NCBI RefSeq assembly: GCF_947493865.1
Contig: NZ_CANLTC010000001.1
Coordinates: 62,001 to 126,000, forward strand
Origin: an uncultured Halomonas sp.
GTDB taxonomy: Bacteria; Pseudomonadota; Gammaproteobacteria; Pseudomonadales; Halomonadaceae
Direction of reading: 5' to 3'
Length of the DNA: 64,000 bases
Part shown: in pieces, positions 1 through 8,891 of the stretch
How the letters are laid out: each line of letters starts with the position of its first letter
Numbering within the stretch: the stretch's first letter is position 1
Translations under genes and position numbers: made by a program
Notes under the pieces: generated by a model
Told to the model about the DNA's origin: nothing
What the model saw: only the letters and a program-made list of their open reading frames with translations
Database searches by the model: none

Positions 1-507
1 GTGGAAGGTCGGCAAGCCGGTCAGCGATCCGGAAGCGATGCCGGAACCATGATAACCACGGCTACGCGAGATGACCTTCTTCTTCTGCGAACGGCCCAGC
101 ACGTTGTTGTAGTAACGCACGATCTTGAGCTGGGTCTCGTTGGCATCACTACCAGACATGCCGTAGTAGACCTTGGACATGTTCATGCCGGCGAGCTTGA
201 TGATCTTCTCGGAAAGCTCGATCAGCGGCTCGCTGGAGTGGCCTACATAGGTGTGGTAGTAGGACAGTTCAAGCGCCTGCTGGTAGATCGCCTCGGCCAT
301 TTCGGTACGGCCGTAGCCGATGTTCACGCAATACAGGCCGGCGAAGCCGTCGATCATCTCGCGGCCATCCTTGTCGACGATATTGATGCCCTTGCCGCCG
401 GTGATCACCCGGCCCGGCGCATCGCCATGGGCAAAGTCGCGCAGATGGGTGGACGCATGAAACGTCACCTTGCGATCACGATCGATCAACTCCTGATGGG
501 TACTCAT
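1..507 (-). CDS. doeD: DoeD-like diaminobutyrate transaminase, N-terminal part (runs off the left edge)
   Basis: Class III, PLP-dependent aminotransferase; the first 169 codons are in the window and no stop is reached. The start ATG is at 505-507 behind an AGGAGAA ribosome site. The reading begins MSTHQELIDRDRKVTFHAS and contains the class III blocks ITGGKGINIVDKDG, GYGRTEMAEAIYQQA, YYGMSGSDANETQLK and SRSRGYHGSG. The PLP-binding lysine lies beyond the edge. In the doe pathway of Halomonas elongata DoeD acts on 2,4-diaminobutyrate from ectoine breakdown and makes aspartate semialdehyde, which DoeC oxidises. The position directly downstream of doeC on the same strand supports this; from sequence alone another omega-aminotransferase role is possible. 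Confidence 0.85.
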   Translation of the reverse strand, partial: MSTHQELIDRDRKVTFHASTHLRDFAHGDAPGRVITGGKGINIVDKDGREMIDGFAGLYCVNIGYGRTEMAEAIYQQALELSYYHTYVGHSSEPLIELSEKIIKLAGMNMSKVYYGMSGSDANETQLKIVRYYNNVLGRSQKKKVISRSRGYHGSGIASGSLTGLPTFH

Positions 508-694
508 CAACTTCTCCTGAATAAGCTTTTTTAAGAAAATTATTGGTCATTAAATGCGGTGTTGCCCCAACTGAAACCGAGCGAGCGAAGACCAGGCTAG
601 GCGATTTGCCGGCGGGAAAGCGGAGTGGACTGGTGTCCATGAGCATTTCACGCCGGCGAATCAACAACGCCTGGTCGAGCGCAGCCGGTTTCAA

Positions 695-2164
695 TCAACT
701 CCCCGATAAAGAGCCGAGACCGCCAAGGCAATAATATTTCGTGTCCAGATACTCCTCGATGCCGGCAGTGCCCCCCTCACGCCCCAGCCCCGATTGCTTC
801 ACCCCACCAAAGGGAATCGGTGGGCCGGTCATCTTCACGCTATTGACCGAGACCATGCCGTTCTGGAGCGCACGCAACATCTTCCAGATACGACGGATAT
901 CGTGGGTGTAGACATAAGCCGCCAGGCCGTATTCGGTATCGTTGGCCATCTCGATGGCTTCATCGTCGCTCGAGAACTTGGTGATGCCAGCCACCGGCGC
1001 GAAATTCTCCTCTCGCCAGATTTGCATGTCGGCGGTCACGCCGGTCAGCAGCGTCGGCATGAAGAAGTTTTCACCCGGCGCCATGGACTGGTCGCCGTGA
1101 ATCAGAGTCGCCCCTTTGGAGATCGCATCGTCGACAATACTGGCAGCCTTTTCCACGGCCCGTTGATGAATCAGCGGGCCAAGATCGATTTCACTGATCA
1201 AGCCATTGCCGACCTTGAGAGCCTTCATGCGCTGGGTAAAATATTCGACGAATTCGTCGTGAACGTCTTCATGCACCAGGATGCGATTGGCCGCCAGGCA
1301 GTCTTGCCCTGCGGTCTGGAACTTCGCTGCCACCGCAGCAAGGGCGGCCTCCTTGGGATCGACGTCGGGGCCGACGATAAACGGCGCATTACCCCCCAAC
1401 TCCAGCGACACTCGCTTGACGGTGCTGGCGCACTGCTCCAGCAGCAGCCGCCCGACCGGTGTGGAGCCGGTGAATGAGAGCGCCTTGACCCGCTCTTCCT
1501 TGCACAGCACCTCGGAGACTTCCGCTGCCTCGCCAAGCACCACGTTGAACACGCCTGCGGGGATGCCGGCGCGTTCGGCCAGTTCCGCCAGTGCCAGGGC
1601 GGAGAACGGCGTCTCGCCAGCAGGCTTGACGATCACCGGACAACCCGCGGCCATGGCCGCCGCGGCCTTGCGAGTGATCATCGCCAGCGGAAAATTCCAG
1701 GGGGTAATCAGCGCCGCCACGCCTACCGGCTCCTTGAGGGTGCCGAGCGCCGCATTGGGAATATGGCTGGGAATGGTCTGGCCGAAGGTGCGCTTGCCCT
1801 CCTCGGCGAACCAGCGAATGAAGCTGGCACCATATTCCACCTCGCCCCGAGCGTCCGGCAACGGCTTGCCCTGCTCGTGGGTCATGATGATGGCCAGATC
1901 CTCGCGATTGGCCTGCAGCAGGTCGTACCAGGCCAATAGACGCTCACAGCGCTCATCCGCCCGCAACGCCCGCCATTGGACGAAGGCGTTGTCGGCAGCC
2001 TCCACGGCATCGCGAATCTGCTCGGGTTCGAGCAGGGGTATGTGCCCTAGCGTCTCGCCGGTGGCCGGATCGATCACTGCCATCTCACGGCCACCATCGC
2101 CGTGGGTCCACTTGCCATCGACATAAGCATACTGGCGAAACAGGCGCGGATCGTTGAGCTTCAT
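695..2164 (-). CDS. doeC: DoeC-like NAD(P)-dependent aldehyde dehydrogenase (aspartate-semialdehyde to aspartate)
   Basis: 489-residue aldehyde dehydrogenase of the succinate-semialdehyde dehydrogenase subgroup. The open frame reaches further upstream, but the ATG at 2162-2164 has a good AAGGAGG site and starts the family homology (MKLNDPRLFRQYAYVDGKW). Visible family marks are TPWNFPLAMITRK (about 154-166), FTGSTPVGR (231-239), the general-base Glu255 in LELGGNAP and the catalytic Cys289 in GQDCLAANR. In the ectoine route it would oxidise L-aspartate-beta-semialdehyde to aspartate. It lies 187 nt upstream of doeD on the same strand. It is separated from doeX by an oppositely oriented chaperone pair, so it probably has its own promoter in 2165-2386. 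Substrate assignment rests on the doe neighbourhood. Confidence 0.87.
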   Translation of the reverse strand: MKLNDPRLFRQYAYVDGKWTHGDGGREMAVIDPATGETLGHIPLLEPEQIRDAVEAADNAFVQWRALRADERCERLLAWYDLLQANREDLAIIMTHEQGKPLPDARGEVEYGASFIRWFAEEGKRTFGQTIPSHIPNAALGTLKEPVGVAALITPWNFPLAMITRKAAAAMAAGCPVIVKPAGETPFSALALAELAERAGIPAGVFNVVLGEAAEVSEVLCKEERVKALSFTGSTPVGRLLLEQCASTVKRVSLELGGNAPFIVGPDVDPKEAALAAVAAKFQTAGQDCLAANRILVHEDVHDEFVEYFTQRMKALKVGNGLISEIDLGPLIHQRAVEKAASIVDDAISKGATLIHGDQSMAPGENFFMPTLLTGVTADMQIWREENFAPVAGITKFSSDDEAIEMANDTEYGLAAYVYTHDIRRIWKMLRALQNGMVSVNSVKMTGPPIPFGGVKQSGLGREGGTAGIEEYLDTKYYCLGGLGSLSGS

Positions 2165-2386
2165 GGGTGCCTCCTTGAAACAAAAAGCAGGCAGCGGTCT
2201 GCCTGAATACAGCCTCAGGTTACTACGTGTCTCGACTGGATAATTTTTGTCCCAAGGGCTGCTGGCACGAAGTTCTTTTGGAGTTGTCCGCAAGAGTTGC
2301 AGAATTTTCTGTGACTGTTGGCACTGGACAGTTCTGACAAAACACGCTTGGATGCCCTCAAGGCAGCACGAAAGGATCGAAGGGAT

Positions 2387-3340
2387 ATGGAGTTCAAGGA
2401 TTATTACCAGCTCATGGGCGTCGAGCGAGACGCGTCCCAGGACGAGATCAAGCGCGCCTATCGCAAGCTGGCGCGCAAGTATCATCCGGACATCAACAAG
2501 GAGCCGGACGCCGAGGCGAAATTCAAGGAGATGGGCGAGGCGTACGAAGTCCTCAAGGACCCGGAGAAGCGCGCCGCCTATGATCAGCTCGGGGCGGACT
2601 GGCAAGGCGGTCAGGATTTCCAGCCGCCGCCGGACTGGAACGAGGACTTCGCCTTTCATGGCGGTGGGTTCACAGATTCAAACACGGATCAGTTCAGCGA
2701 CTTTTTCGAGAGTCTGTTCGGTCGGGGCAATGCCGGGGGTGGCTATCGGCCTCACTCGCAACGTGAGTTTCATATGCGCGGTCAAGATAGCCATGCCAGG
2801 GTGATCATCGATCTACAGGATGCCTATCAGGGTGCCACTCGTACCCTCTCGCTGACCCAATCACAGCCTGGGAGCGATGGTCGTCTGCATTCACGGGAGC
2901 GCACCCTCAACGTCAAGATTCCCAAGGGCGTACGCCCAGGCCAGCATATTCGCCTTGCCGGGCAAGGCGAGGCAGGCCTGGGCCAGGGTGAATCCGGCGA
3001 TCTGTATCTGGAAGTCGAATTTCATCCGCATCCTTTCTACCAGGTAGAAGGCAAGGATATATTTCTGGATTTACCTGTAGCGCCTTGGGAAGCGGCACTT
3101 GGAGCAACGGTCAAGGCGCCCTTGCCTACGGGGTCCGTGGATTTGAAGATCCCTGCCGGCTCTGCGACGGGACGCAAGTTGCGTTTGAAAGGACGCGGCC
3201 TGCCCGGGAGGACGCCGGGAGATCTTTACGTGATAGTTAAGATCGTCTTGCCGCCTGCGGACGATGACGCCGCCAGGCAAGCCTACCGCGAATTCGAGAA
3301 GGCCTTCACGTTCAACCCGCGCGCGAATCTGGGGGTATGA
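2387..3340 (+). CDS. cbpA: CbpA-type DnaJ-like co-chaperone
   Basis: 317-residue class II (zinc-finger-free) J-domain protein. Residues 1-66 form the J domain with the HPD motif at 33-35 ([11 protein letters not shown]). A short Gly/Phe-rich stretch follows (about 73-95), then two C-terminal beta-sandwich client-binding domains (from about 117, with [18 protein letters not shown] and [19 protein letters not shown]). The lack of CxxCxGxG repeats separates it from DnaJ. The frame is open to 2318, but the J domain begins at the ATG at 2387, preceded by AAGGATCGAAGGG. CbpA stimulates DnaK and binds curved DNA in E. coli. The next gene encodes its modulator CbpM, which supports the naming. The pair sits between doeX and doeC on the opposite strand. 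Confidence 0.93.
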   Translation: MEFKDYYQLMGVERDASQDEIKRAYRKLARKYHPDINKEPDAEAKFKEMGEAYEVLKDPEKRAAYDQLGADWQGGQDFQPPPDWNEDFAFHGGGFTDSNTDQFSDFFESLFGRGNAGGGYRPHSQREFHMRGQDSHARVIIDLQDAYQGATRTLSLTQSQPGSDGRLHSRERTLNVKIPKGVRPGQHIRLAGQGEAGLGQGESGDLYLEVEFHPHPFYQVEGKDIFLDLPVAPWEAALGATVKAPLPTGSVDLKIPAGSATGRKLRLKGRGLPGRTPGDLYVIVKIVLPPADDDAARQAYREFEKAFTFNPRANLGV

Positions 3341-3342
3341 TC

Positions 3343-3657
3343 ATGACAAAACGAGACCTACCGACATTGTCCTCCGAGGTGCTGGAAGAGGACATCGAAT
3401 TGACCTTGGCCCAACTGTGTCGCACCTGCCAACTGCCTGCGGATCAGATCGTCGACCTGGTTGATGAAGGCGTCCTCGATCCCGTCGGGCGTGACCCGTC
3501 CGGCTGGCGTTTTTATGGCATCAGCGTGCGTCGAATTCGCTGTGTCCAGCGGCTCAGGCAGGACTTGGGTGTGAATACGGCAGGCGCCGCGCTAGCGCTG
3601 GATTTGCTCGAGGAACTGGAACAACTGCGTGCTCGGGTGCAGCGACTCGATCAATAA
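3343..3657 (+). CDS. cbpM: CbpM-like modulator of CbpA (MerR-type HTH)
   Basis: About 104 residues, MerR/HTH_17-like. CbpM binds the J domain of CbpA and inhibits both its DnaK stimulation and its DNA binding. The N-terminal half carries the fold with the block LAQLCRTCQLPADQIVDLVD and DPSGWRFYGISVRRIRCVQRL. The C-terminus is a short coiled helix (LALDLLEELEQLRARVQRL). Two ATGs are possible: 3337, overlapping the cbpA stop as ATGA, or 3343. GGGGG at 3331-3335 is 7 nt from 3343 and only 1 nt from 3337, so 3343 is preferred. It is co-transcribed and translationally coupled with cbpA and convergent with doeX. Confidence 0.88.
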   Translation: MTKRDLPTLSSEVLEEDIELTLAQLCRTCQLPADQIVDLVDEGVLDPVGRDPSGWRFYGISVRRIRCVQRLRQDLGVNTAGAALALDLLEELEQLRARVQRLDQ

Positions 3658-3698
3658 GCCCCGAGCGGCAAGGTGGCCTGGAAGCAACCCTGGAACAA

Positions 3699-4169
3699 TC
3701 ATCCCTGCTCGATCTGAATTTCGGGCGTCGACGCCTTGACCGTCTTGGTGACGATGTACGTGAAATAGCGTTCGATGCCCAGGTCGGACATCAGCCAGTC
3801 ATCGATCATACGCTGATAGGCGTCGATGGAGGACGCCTCGACCTTGACCAGATAATCCACGCCGCCCCCGACCGCCACGCACTCGGTGACTTCCGGCGTA
3901 GCATGAATGGCGTTCTCGAAGCGTAGAAAGCTTTCGGCATTGTGCTGCTTGAGTTCGATCTGCATCCATACCGGCGCACGCTTTTGCAGCACGCGAGCGT
4001 TGATGCGGGCACCATAGCCTTCGATGATGCCCGCTTTCTCCAACCGCTTGACCCGCTCCCAGCAGGGGCTGACCGAGAGATTGATCGCCTCGGCCAATCG
4101 CGACTTGGTGATCCGGCCGTCCCTGGCCAGAATCTCGAGAATCTTGATGTCGTAACGGTCGAGTTTCAT
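3699..4169 (-). CDS. doeX: DoeX-like Lrp/AsnC-family regulator
   Basis: 156 residues. It has an N-terminal AsnC-type winged HTH (about 5-60; ILARDGRITKSRLAEAINLSVSPCWERVKRLEKAGII) and a C-terminal RAM/AsnC ligand-binding domain (about 66-145; VTECVAVGGGVDYLVKVEAS). In H. elongata the third gene of the ectoine-degradation operon, doeX, encodes such a regulator and binds near the ectoine genes. The ATG at 4167-4169 lies 3 nt after the doeB stop (TGATAGATG), so translation is probably coupled; no strong ribosome site of its own is seen. Its ligand is not readable from the sequence; a doe-pathway intermediate is likely. Confidence 0.9.
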   Translation of the reverse strand: MKLDRYDIKILEILARDGRITKSRLAEAINLSVSPCWERVKRLEKAGIIEGYGARINARVLQKRAPVWMQIELKQHNAESFLRFENAIHATPEVTECVAVGGGVDYLVKVEASSIDAYQRMIDDWLMSDLGIERYFTYIVTKTVKASTPEIQIEQG

Positions 4170-4172
4170 CTA

Positions 4173-5186
4173 TCAATCCAACGAATCGACCAGGACACCA
4201 ATCACCGCGATGGTATCCCCCATATTGACCTGGGACGGGAAGCGTCGTGCTATCAACACGCCATCCCGCGCGGCGCGGTACTCCACCGGCTCGGCACCGG
4301 TTCGGGTCATGTCATAGACCCGGGCGATCACCTCGCCTTCTCGTACCGCATCGCCAATGGCCAGAGTCAATTCAAGCAGGCCGGTGTGTTCACTCTGCAC
4401 GTAGCAGGTGGCATCCGGCATATCCATATAGACCTGGGGGTTTTCCGGCAGCGTCAGCTCTCCCTCGATCAGGCCATAGTGAATCAGAAAATTGCGCACG
4501 CCCCGCTCGGTGATCGCCAGGCTTTCCGGTGTTGTGGTACCCCCGCCTCCCAGCTCGGTAGCAACGAATATCTTGCCCTGGCTTTCAACGGCAGTGTCGA
4601 ACAGCTTGGCGGCATCGAGTTCGAACATCAGCATCGCCGTCGGGGCGCCGAAGGCCTTGGCGCCTTCCACTGCAAGGCGCTGCTGCTCCTTGTCGTCAAG
4701 TAGATGCGAGGCGGCAAACGGTATGATATCCAGGGTGCGACCACCGGAATGCAGATCCAGCACCACGTCCACCAGCGGTACCAGGGTACGAGTGAAGTAG
4801 TCGGCGATCCTCTCGGTCACGTTGCCATCCGGATCGCCGGGAAAACTGCGATTGAGATTGCCACCATCCATCGGCGAGGTGCGTCGCCCCACCTGAGCCG
4901 CCGGCATGTTCATCATCGGCACGATGATCACGCGACCCTGCACGTCATCAGCCTTGAGGGTATTGGCCAGCTTCATCAGCGCGGTGATGCCCTCGTACTC
5001 ATCGCCGTGATTGCCACCGGTAAGCAAGGCGCTGGGGCCTTCGCCGTTCTTGACCACGGTGACGGGAATCATCACCGCACCCCAGGCGGACTCGTCGTTG
5101 GAGATCGGCAGCTTGAGAAAGCCGTGCTGAACGCCATCCGCATCGAAATCGACGGTGGCGGAAATCGGGCTGGGCCGCTTGCTCAT
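4173..5186 (-). CDS. doeB: DoeB-like N-acetyl-diaminobutyrate deacetylase
   Basis: 337-residue zinc hydrolase of the succinylglutamate desuccinylase/aspartoacylase (M14-like) family. The metal ligands are visible in GGNHGDEYEG (His and Glu, about 57-66) and VVLDLHSGGRT (His, about 146), with NLNRSFPGDPDG between them supplying substrate-binding Asn-Arg. In ectoine breakdown DoeB removes the acetyl group from N-alpha-acetyl-L-2,4-diaminobutyrate, the product of DoeA, giving diaminobutyrate for DoeD. The start has a strong AGGAGGTGTC-ATG site. It sits 30 nt downstream of doeA and 3 nt upstream of doeX, clearly one operon. Confidence 0.92.
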   Translation of the reverse strand: MSKRPSPISATVDFDADGVQHGFLKLPISNDESAWGAVMIPVTVVKNGEGPSALLTGGNHGDEYEGITALMKLANTLKADDVQGRVIIVPMMNMPAAQVGRRTSPMDGGNLNRSFPGDPDGNVTERIADYFTRTLVPLVDVVLDLHSGGRTLDIIPFAASHLLDDKEQQRLAVEGAKAFGAPTAMLMFELDAAKLFDTAVESQGKIFVATELGGGGTTTPESLAITERGVRNFLIHYGLIEGELTLPENPQVYMDMPDATCYVQSEHTGLLELTLAIGDAVREGEVIARVYDMTRTGAEPVEYRAARDGVLIARRFPSQVNMGDTIAVIGVLVDSLD

Positions 5187-5216
5187 GACACCTCCTTGTT
5201 ATTTGATAAACACCTG

Positions 5217-6416
5217 TTACTTGACGAACAGCTGACGCGGGAAGTTTGCCAGCGGCTCGGCACCTCGTTCGGTGATCAGAATGCTCTCGGTAATCTCGAG
5301 CCCCCAATCGTCCATCCACATCCCGGGCATGAAATGAAAGGTCATGCCGGGTTCGAGTATGGTTTCGTCTGAAGGGCGCAGGCTCATGGTACGCTCGCCC
5401 CAGTCCGGCGGGTAGCTGATGCCGATGGGATAACCGCAGCGTGCCCCGCCACGGTCGAAGCCGTACTTGTCCATGGCCATACCCAGCGCCATGGCAATAT
5501 CCGCACAGCGATTACCGGGCCGGGCCACCGCCAGGCCGTTCTCGATCCCTTCGAGCAGTGCCGATTCACCGCGCACGAACTCTTGCGGGGGCTTGCCGAG
5601 GAATACGGTCCGCGACAGAGGCGCATGATAGCGCTTGTAACAGCCAGCGATCTCGAAGAAGGTGCCCTCACCTTCGCGGAACGGTGTATCGTCCCAAGTC
5701 AGATGTGGTGCAGCGGCATCGGCACCGGTGGGCAACAGCGGCACGATGGCCGGATAATCGCCACCGTGTACCACGCCGTCCGGGGCCGTCCAGCCCTCGA
5801 TGCCTACCCGATAGATTTCCGAGACTAGCTTGCTCTTGGCAAGGCCGGGTTCGATCATCTCCAGGATACGCGAATGCATGCACTCCACGATTCTGGCCGC
5901 CACCCGCATGTACTCGATTTCCTGGGGCGACTTGATGGCGCGGCACCAGTTGACCAATGCATTGGCATCCTGAAACCGGGCATGGGGCAGCTCCCGTACC
6001 AGGCTCTGATAGGCCTTGGCGGAGAAGTAGTAGTTGTCCATCTCCACCCCGACCACGCCAAGATGCCAGCCGCGGTCCGGCATGATCGACTGGGCCAGAT
6101 ACTCCATTGGGTGCATGTCCGGATTCTGCACGTAGTAATCCGGGTAGTAGGTAATGTTCTCGGGATCGATCCAGCAGGTACGCAGAGCGCCGTTGCTGTC
6201 CTGACGACGGCCGTACCAGACTGGCTCTCCTTCCAGGCCCAGCAGCACACATTGGTGCACATAGAACGACCAGCCATCGTAGCCGGTCAGCCACGCCATG
6301 TTGGAAGGATCACTGACGATCAGCACGTCGATACCGCGAGTCGCCATCTCCGTACGCACCTTCAACAGGCGCTGAGCATATTCTTCACGCTTGAATGGCA
6401 GGGCAACCTGACTCAT
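5217..6416 (-). CDS. doeA: DoeA-like ectoine hydrolase (M24 peptidase fold)
   Basis: 399-residue pita-bread (M24/creatinase-like) hydrolase. It has an N-terminal creatinase domain (about 10-160, SDPSNMAWLTGYDGWSFY) and a C-terminal catalytic domain with HGGDYPAIVPLLPTG, EGEGTFFEIAGCYKRYHAPLSR and GYPIGISYPPDWGERT. DoeA opens the ectoine ring to N-alpha-acetyl-L-2,4-diaminobutyrate, the first step of ectoine use. The frame extends 9 codons upstream, but the ATG at 6414-6416 (MSQVALPF) follows GAACGAGG and gives the expected length. It is the first gene of doeABX. The 293-nt divergent region to ghrA should hold its promoter. Confidence 0.93.
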   Translation of the reverse strand: MSQVALPFKREEYAQRLLKVRTEMATRGIDVLIVSDPSNMAWLTGYDGWSFYVHQCVLLGLEGEPVWYGRRQDSNGALRTCWIDPENITYYPDYYVQNPDMHPMEYLAQSIMPDRGWHLGVVGVEMDNYYFSAKAYQSLVRELPHARFQDANALVNWCRAIKSPQEIEYMRVAARIVECMHSRILEMIEPGLAKSKLVSEIYRVGIEGWTAPDGVVHGGDYPAIVPLLPTGADAAAPHLTWDDTPFREGEGTFFEIAGCYKRYHAPLSRTVFLGKPPQEFVRGESALLEGIENGLAVARPGNRCADIAMALGMAMDKYGFDRGGARCGYPIGISYPPDWGERTMSLRPSDETILEPGMTFHFMPGMWMDDWGLEITESILITERGAEPLANFPRQLFVK

Positions 6417-6709
6417 CGGCCTCGTTCCACCAGAAAATTGCAAAACCGGCTATCCATCTACTCATGGAAAACCGTCCCTTTATCGTAAAGCATTCTTGCC
6501 GTGGCCAACGTGAACATCACCAACGTCAATCGCTTGAACCCGCCCCACTATGTATCAATGTTTCCGCGCTGATACTAGGCTCCGATAGAAAAATGCTTGT
6601 GTCTTTCCGGCGCCATTCAATCGGCTGCATTTACTATTGATCACTTGCAAGAAGCTCGGCTTCGAGCCTAGCGTATCCTTAAACGTGAGAGCATAAATAA
6701 GGAAACAGA
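6417..6709. promoter_or_regulatory. Divergent promoter region between doeA and ghrA
   Basis: 293 nt with no credible gene, flanked by the starts of two diverging genes, so promoters for both must lie here. A perfect 5-3-5 inverted repeat at 6478-6490 is the only clear dyad I saw. No convincing -35/-10 pair could be assigned for either direction by eye. Confidence 0.5.
6478..6490. promoter_or_regulatory. Inverted repeat CTTTA-TCG-TAAAG, candidate operator upstream of doeA
   Basis: Perfect dyad of two 5-bp arms around TCG, about 62 nt upstream of the doeA ATG. Its place in front of an operon that encodes its own Lrp/AsnC regulator (DoeX) makes it a candidate binding site. That is inference: the DoeX site is not known to me and short dyads also occur by chance. 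Confidence 0.3.
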
Positions 6710-7651
6710 ATGCGAGTATTGGTTCATATCGATGACGCTAACACATGGCGAGAGGCACTCGCCAAGCGCCTCCCGAATGCCGAAATCGTCACCAGCGAGG
6801 GCGACAGCGATACGCCGGCGGACTATCTGGCGGCATGGAAGCCTCCGGCTGAACTGCTCGAAAAACAGACGCAGTTGAAGGGTATCGTCAATCTCGGCGC
6901 CGGCGTCGATGCCCTGCTGAACAACCCCGCCTTGCCCGCTGGCGTGCCCATCGTCAAGCTGCGTGATGCGGGCATGGGGCCGTTGATAGCGGATTATGTG
7001 CGTTTCGGCGTGCTCTATTTTCAGCGGGGTTTTGATCGCTATTTCGCCCAGCAGATCGACGCTCACTGGCAGGAATATCCGTTGATCGACAAGGCGGACT
7101 GGCCGGTGGGCGTACTGGGGCTTGGCGCGATCGGCGCACATGTGGCCAAGGCGTTGGCCGCTGACGGCTTTCCGGTTTACGGCTGGAGTCGTTCGCCCAA
7201 ATCACTTGAAGGCGTGACCTGTCATCATGGGACTGACGGCCTTTCGCATCTGCTGGGCAAGGTACAAACCCTGGTCACCCTGCTGCCGAATACCGTCAGT
7301 ACTCGCGGCATCATCAATGCGGACACGCTCTCGCAGTTGCCCGAGGGGGCCAGCCTGATCAATCCCGGTCGCGGTGCGCTGATCGACGAACAGGCGTTGC
7401 TTGATGCCCTGGGCCGAGACGAAGGAAATAATCAGCCGCAGGGCCGTTTGCGCGGTGCCCTGCTCGATGCCTTCACCGAGGAACCGCTTCCCGACTCCAA
7501 CCCACTCTGGTTGCATCCACGAGTGCGCATCACCCCGCACATGGCCGGGCCAACACCCGTGCGCGATGCCGCCGGTCAGGTAGCCGAATTGATCAAGGCC
7601 ATGGAGAATGGTGATCCTATCGATACCGTCGATCCTAAAGCCGGTTACTGA
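6710..7651 (+). CDS. ghrA: Glyoxylate/hydroxypyruvate reductase A-like 2-hydroxyacid dehydrogenase
   Basis: 313 residues, the length of E. coli GhrA (312). NAD(P)-dependent D-isomer-specific 2-hydroxyacid dehydrogenase reducing glyoxylate to glycolate and hydroxypyruvate to glycerate in the cytoplasm. Marks: NLGAGVDALL (about 64-73), a Rossmann fingerprint VGVLGLGAIGAHVAKAL (about 132-148) followed by GWSRSPKS for the cofactor phosphate, LINPGRGALIDE with the substrate-binding region, and the catalytic His in TPHMAGPTP near 280. The start is an ATG behind AAGGAAACAGA. It diverges from doeA. The exact substrate preference within the family is not visible. Confidence 0.88.
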   Translation: MRVLVHIDDANTWREALAKRLPNAEIVTSEGDSDTPADYLAAWKPPAELLEKQTQLKGIVNLGAGVDALLNNPALPAGVPIVKLRDAGMGPLIADYVRFGVLYFQRGFDRYFAQQIDAHWQEYPLIDKADWPVGVLGLGAIGAHVAKALAADGFPVYGWSRSPKSLEGVTCHHGTDGLSHLLGKVQTLVTLLPNTVSTRGIINADTLSQLPEGASLINPGRGALIDEQALLDALGRDEGNNQPQGRLRGALLDAFTEEPLPDSNPLWLHPRVRITPHMAGPTPVRDAAGQVAELIKAMENGDPIDTVDPKAGY

Positions 7652-7674
7652 CTCATCATTTCTAGCGACTATTT

Positions 7675-8679
7675 ATGCCCATTCAGAAAAGCATCGTTCA
7701 TCTCATCGACAAACAGCCCGACGGCCAGCCCGCCACTCTGCACGCTCGGGACAGCGCCCTGCCCAACTCCTCTGCCATGGAAACACTGCTGGCCGAATTG
7801 AACGACAGCTACAACGCCAAACAGAAGTCCTGGGGCTTCTTCAATGCCGACCAAGAGACCTACCCGTTCAGCAACTGGCTGGGCCAGTACCTGAAAGGCG
7901 AGGAAGATTTCGTCGCCTTCACCCGCGAGGCCGCGGAGCACTTGAAAACGCTGATGGAGGGCAACAATCTCTCCGTGGGCGGACATGTGCTTTTCGCCCA
8001 CTATTCCCAGAGTGACAGCGACTACCTGGCCATTGCCCTGCTGCATCACAGCGAGGGTGTGGGCGTCACCGACGCGCTGGACTTGACCCCGGCCCGCCAG
8101 CTCGATCTCGGCTCGTTGCACCTGGCCGCGCGGATCGACCTGACCGACTGGCGCGGCACCGAGCCGTCGCGACAGTACATCTCCTTCATCAAGGGCAAGG
8201 GCGGCAAGCGCATCGCCGACTACTTCCGCGACTTCATCGGCTGCGAGGAAGGCGTGGATGCGCCCAGCGAGACCCGCACCCTGCTCAAGGCCTTCAGCGA
8301 TTATGTCGAAAGCGAGGACTTCGCCGAGGAACAGGCGCGGGAGAAGACCGACACCCTGATCGACTACGCCAACAATCAGGCGCGATCAGGCCAGCCGATC
8401 ACCCTGGATGAGCTTTCCGAACTGGTCGACGACCAGAAGCCCAAGGCCTTCTACGACTACATTCGCAACCAGGATTACGGCCTCGGCGCCGAGATCCCCC
8501 CGGACAAGCGCACCCTGCACCAGTTTCGCCGCCTCACCGGTCGCGCCAACGGCCTCTCGGTCAGCTTCGAGAGCCACCTACTCGGCTCCCAGGTCGAATA
8601 CGACGAGACCCGGGATCAACTGATCATTCATCAGATCCCGACCTCGCTGCGGGATCAGATCAAGCGGCGCAGTGAGTAG
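7675..8679 (+). CDS. yejK: YejK/NdpA-like nucleoid-associated protein
   Basis: 334 residues against 335 in E. coli YejK. The family signature [19 protein letters not shown] is present at about 162-180. The flanking blocks [18 protein letters not shown] and [24 protein letters not shown] are also typical. YejK copurifies with the nucleoid and interacts with topoisomerase IV and gyrase in E. coli; its cellular role is still loosely defined. The gene follows ghrA by 23 nt with a weak ribosome site (no clear purine run before the ATG at 7675), so it may be read through from ghrA or have its own promoter. Confidence 0.9.
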   Translation: MPIQKSIVHLIDKQPDGQPATLHARDSALPNSSAMETLLAELNDSYNAKQKSWGFFNADQETYPFSNWLGQYLKGEEDFVAFTREAAEHLKTLMEGNNLSVGGHVLFAHYSQSDSDYLAIALLHHSEGVGVTDALDLTPARQLDLGSLHLAARIDLTDWRGTEPSRQYISFIKGKGGKRIADYFRDFIGCEEGVDAPSETRTLLKAFSDYVESEDFAEEQAREKTDTLIDYANNQARSGQPITLDELSELVDDQKPKAFYDYIRNQDYGLGAEIPPDKRTLHQFRRLTGRANGLSVSFESHLLGSQVEYDETRDQLIIHQIPTSLRDQIKRRSE

Positions 8680-8891
8680 ACAACCCATCCAGCCATCCGG
8701 CTAAGCGTAAGCAGCAACGGTTACAGCGATGACTAGGGGCGGGCACGGGAATGTCAGCGATCGTAGCGGTACGTTTCCTCACCATAGCAGCCCAGGAAAA
8801 ACTGAATGGTGAAATGCCGCAAACAAAGCTATAGTGACACCATTAACGGTTTCTATTTTTTCAAGATAAAGCAAGCCATGAGGTGAATGCC

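Noticed and set aside
1..534. Plus-strand open frame at the left edge
   Set aside because: The minus strand encodes a class III aminotransferase with clear motifs and a ribosome site; the plus frame is its shadow.
2173..2179. CTTGAAA as a sigma-32 -35 element for cbpA
   Set aside because: No CCCCAT-like -10 at a suitable distance; the bases lie over the ribosome-site region of doeC on the other strand.
2318..2386. Upstream extension of CbpA by 23 residues
   Set aside because: The J domain starts at the ATG at 2387 and the extension has no ribosome site or conserved sequence.
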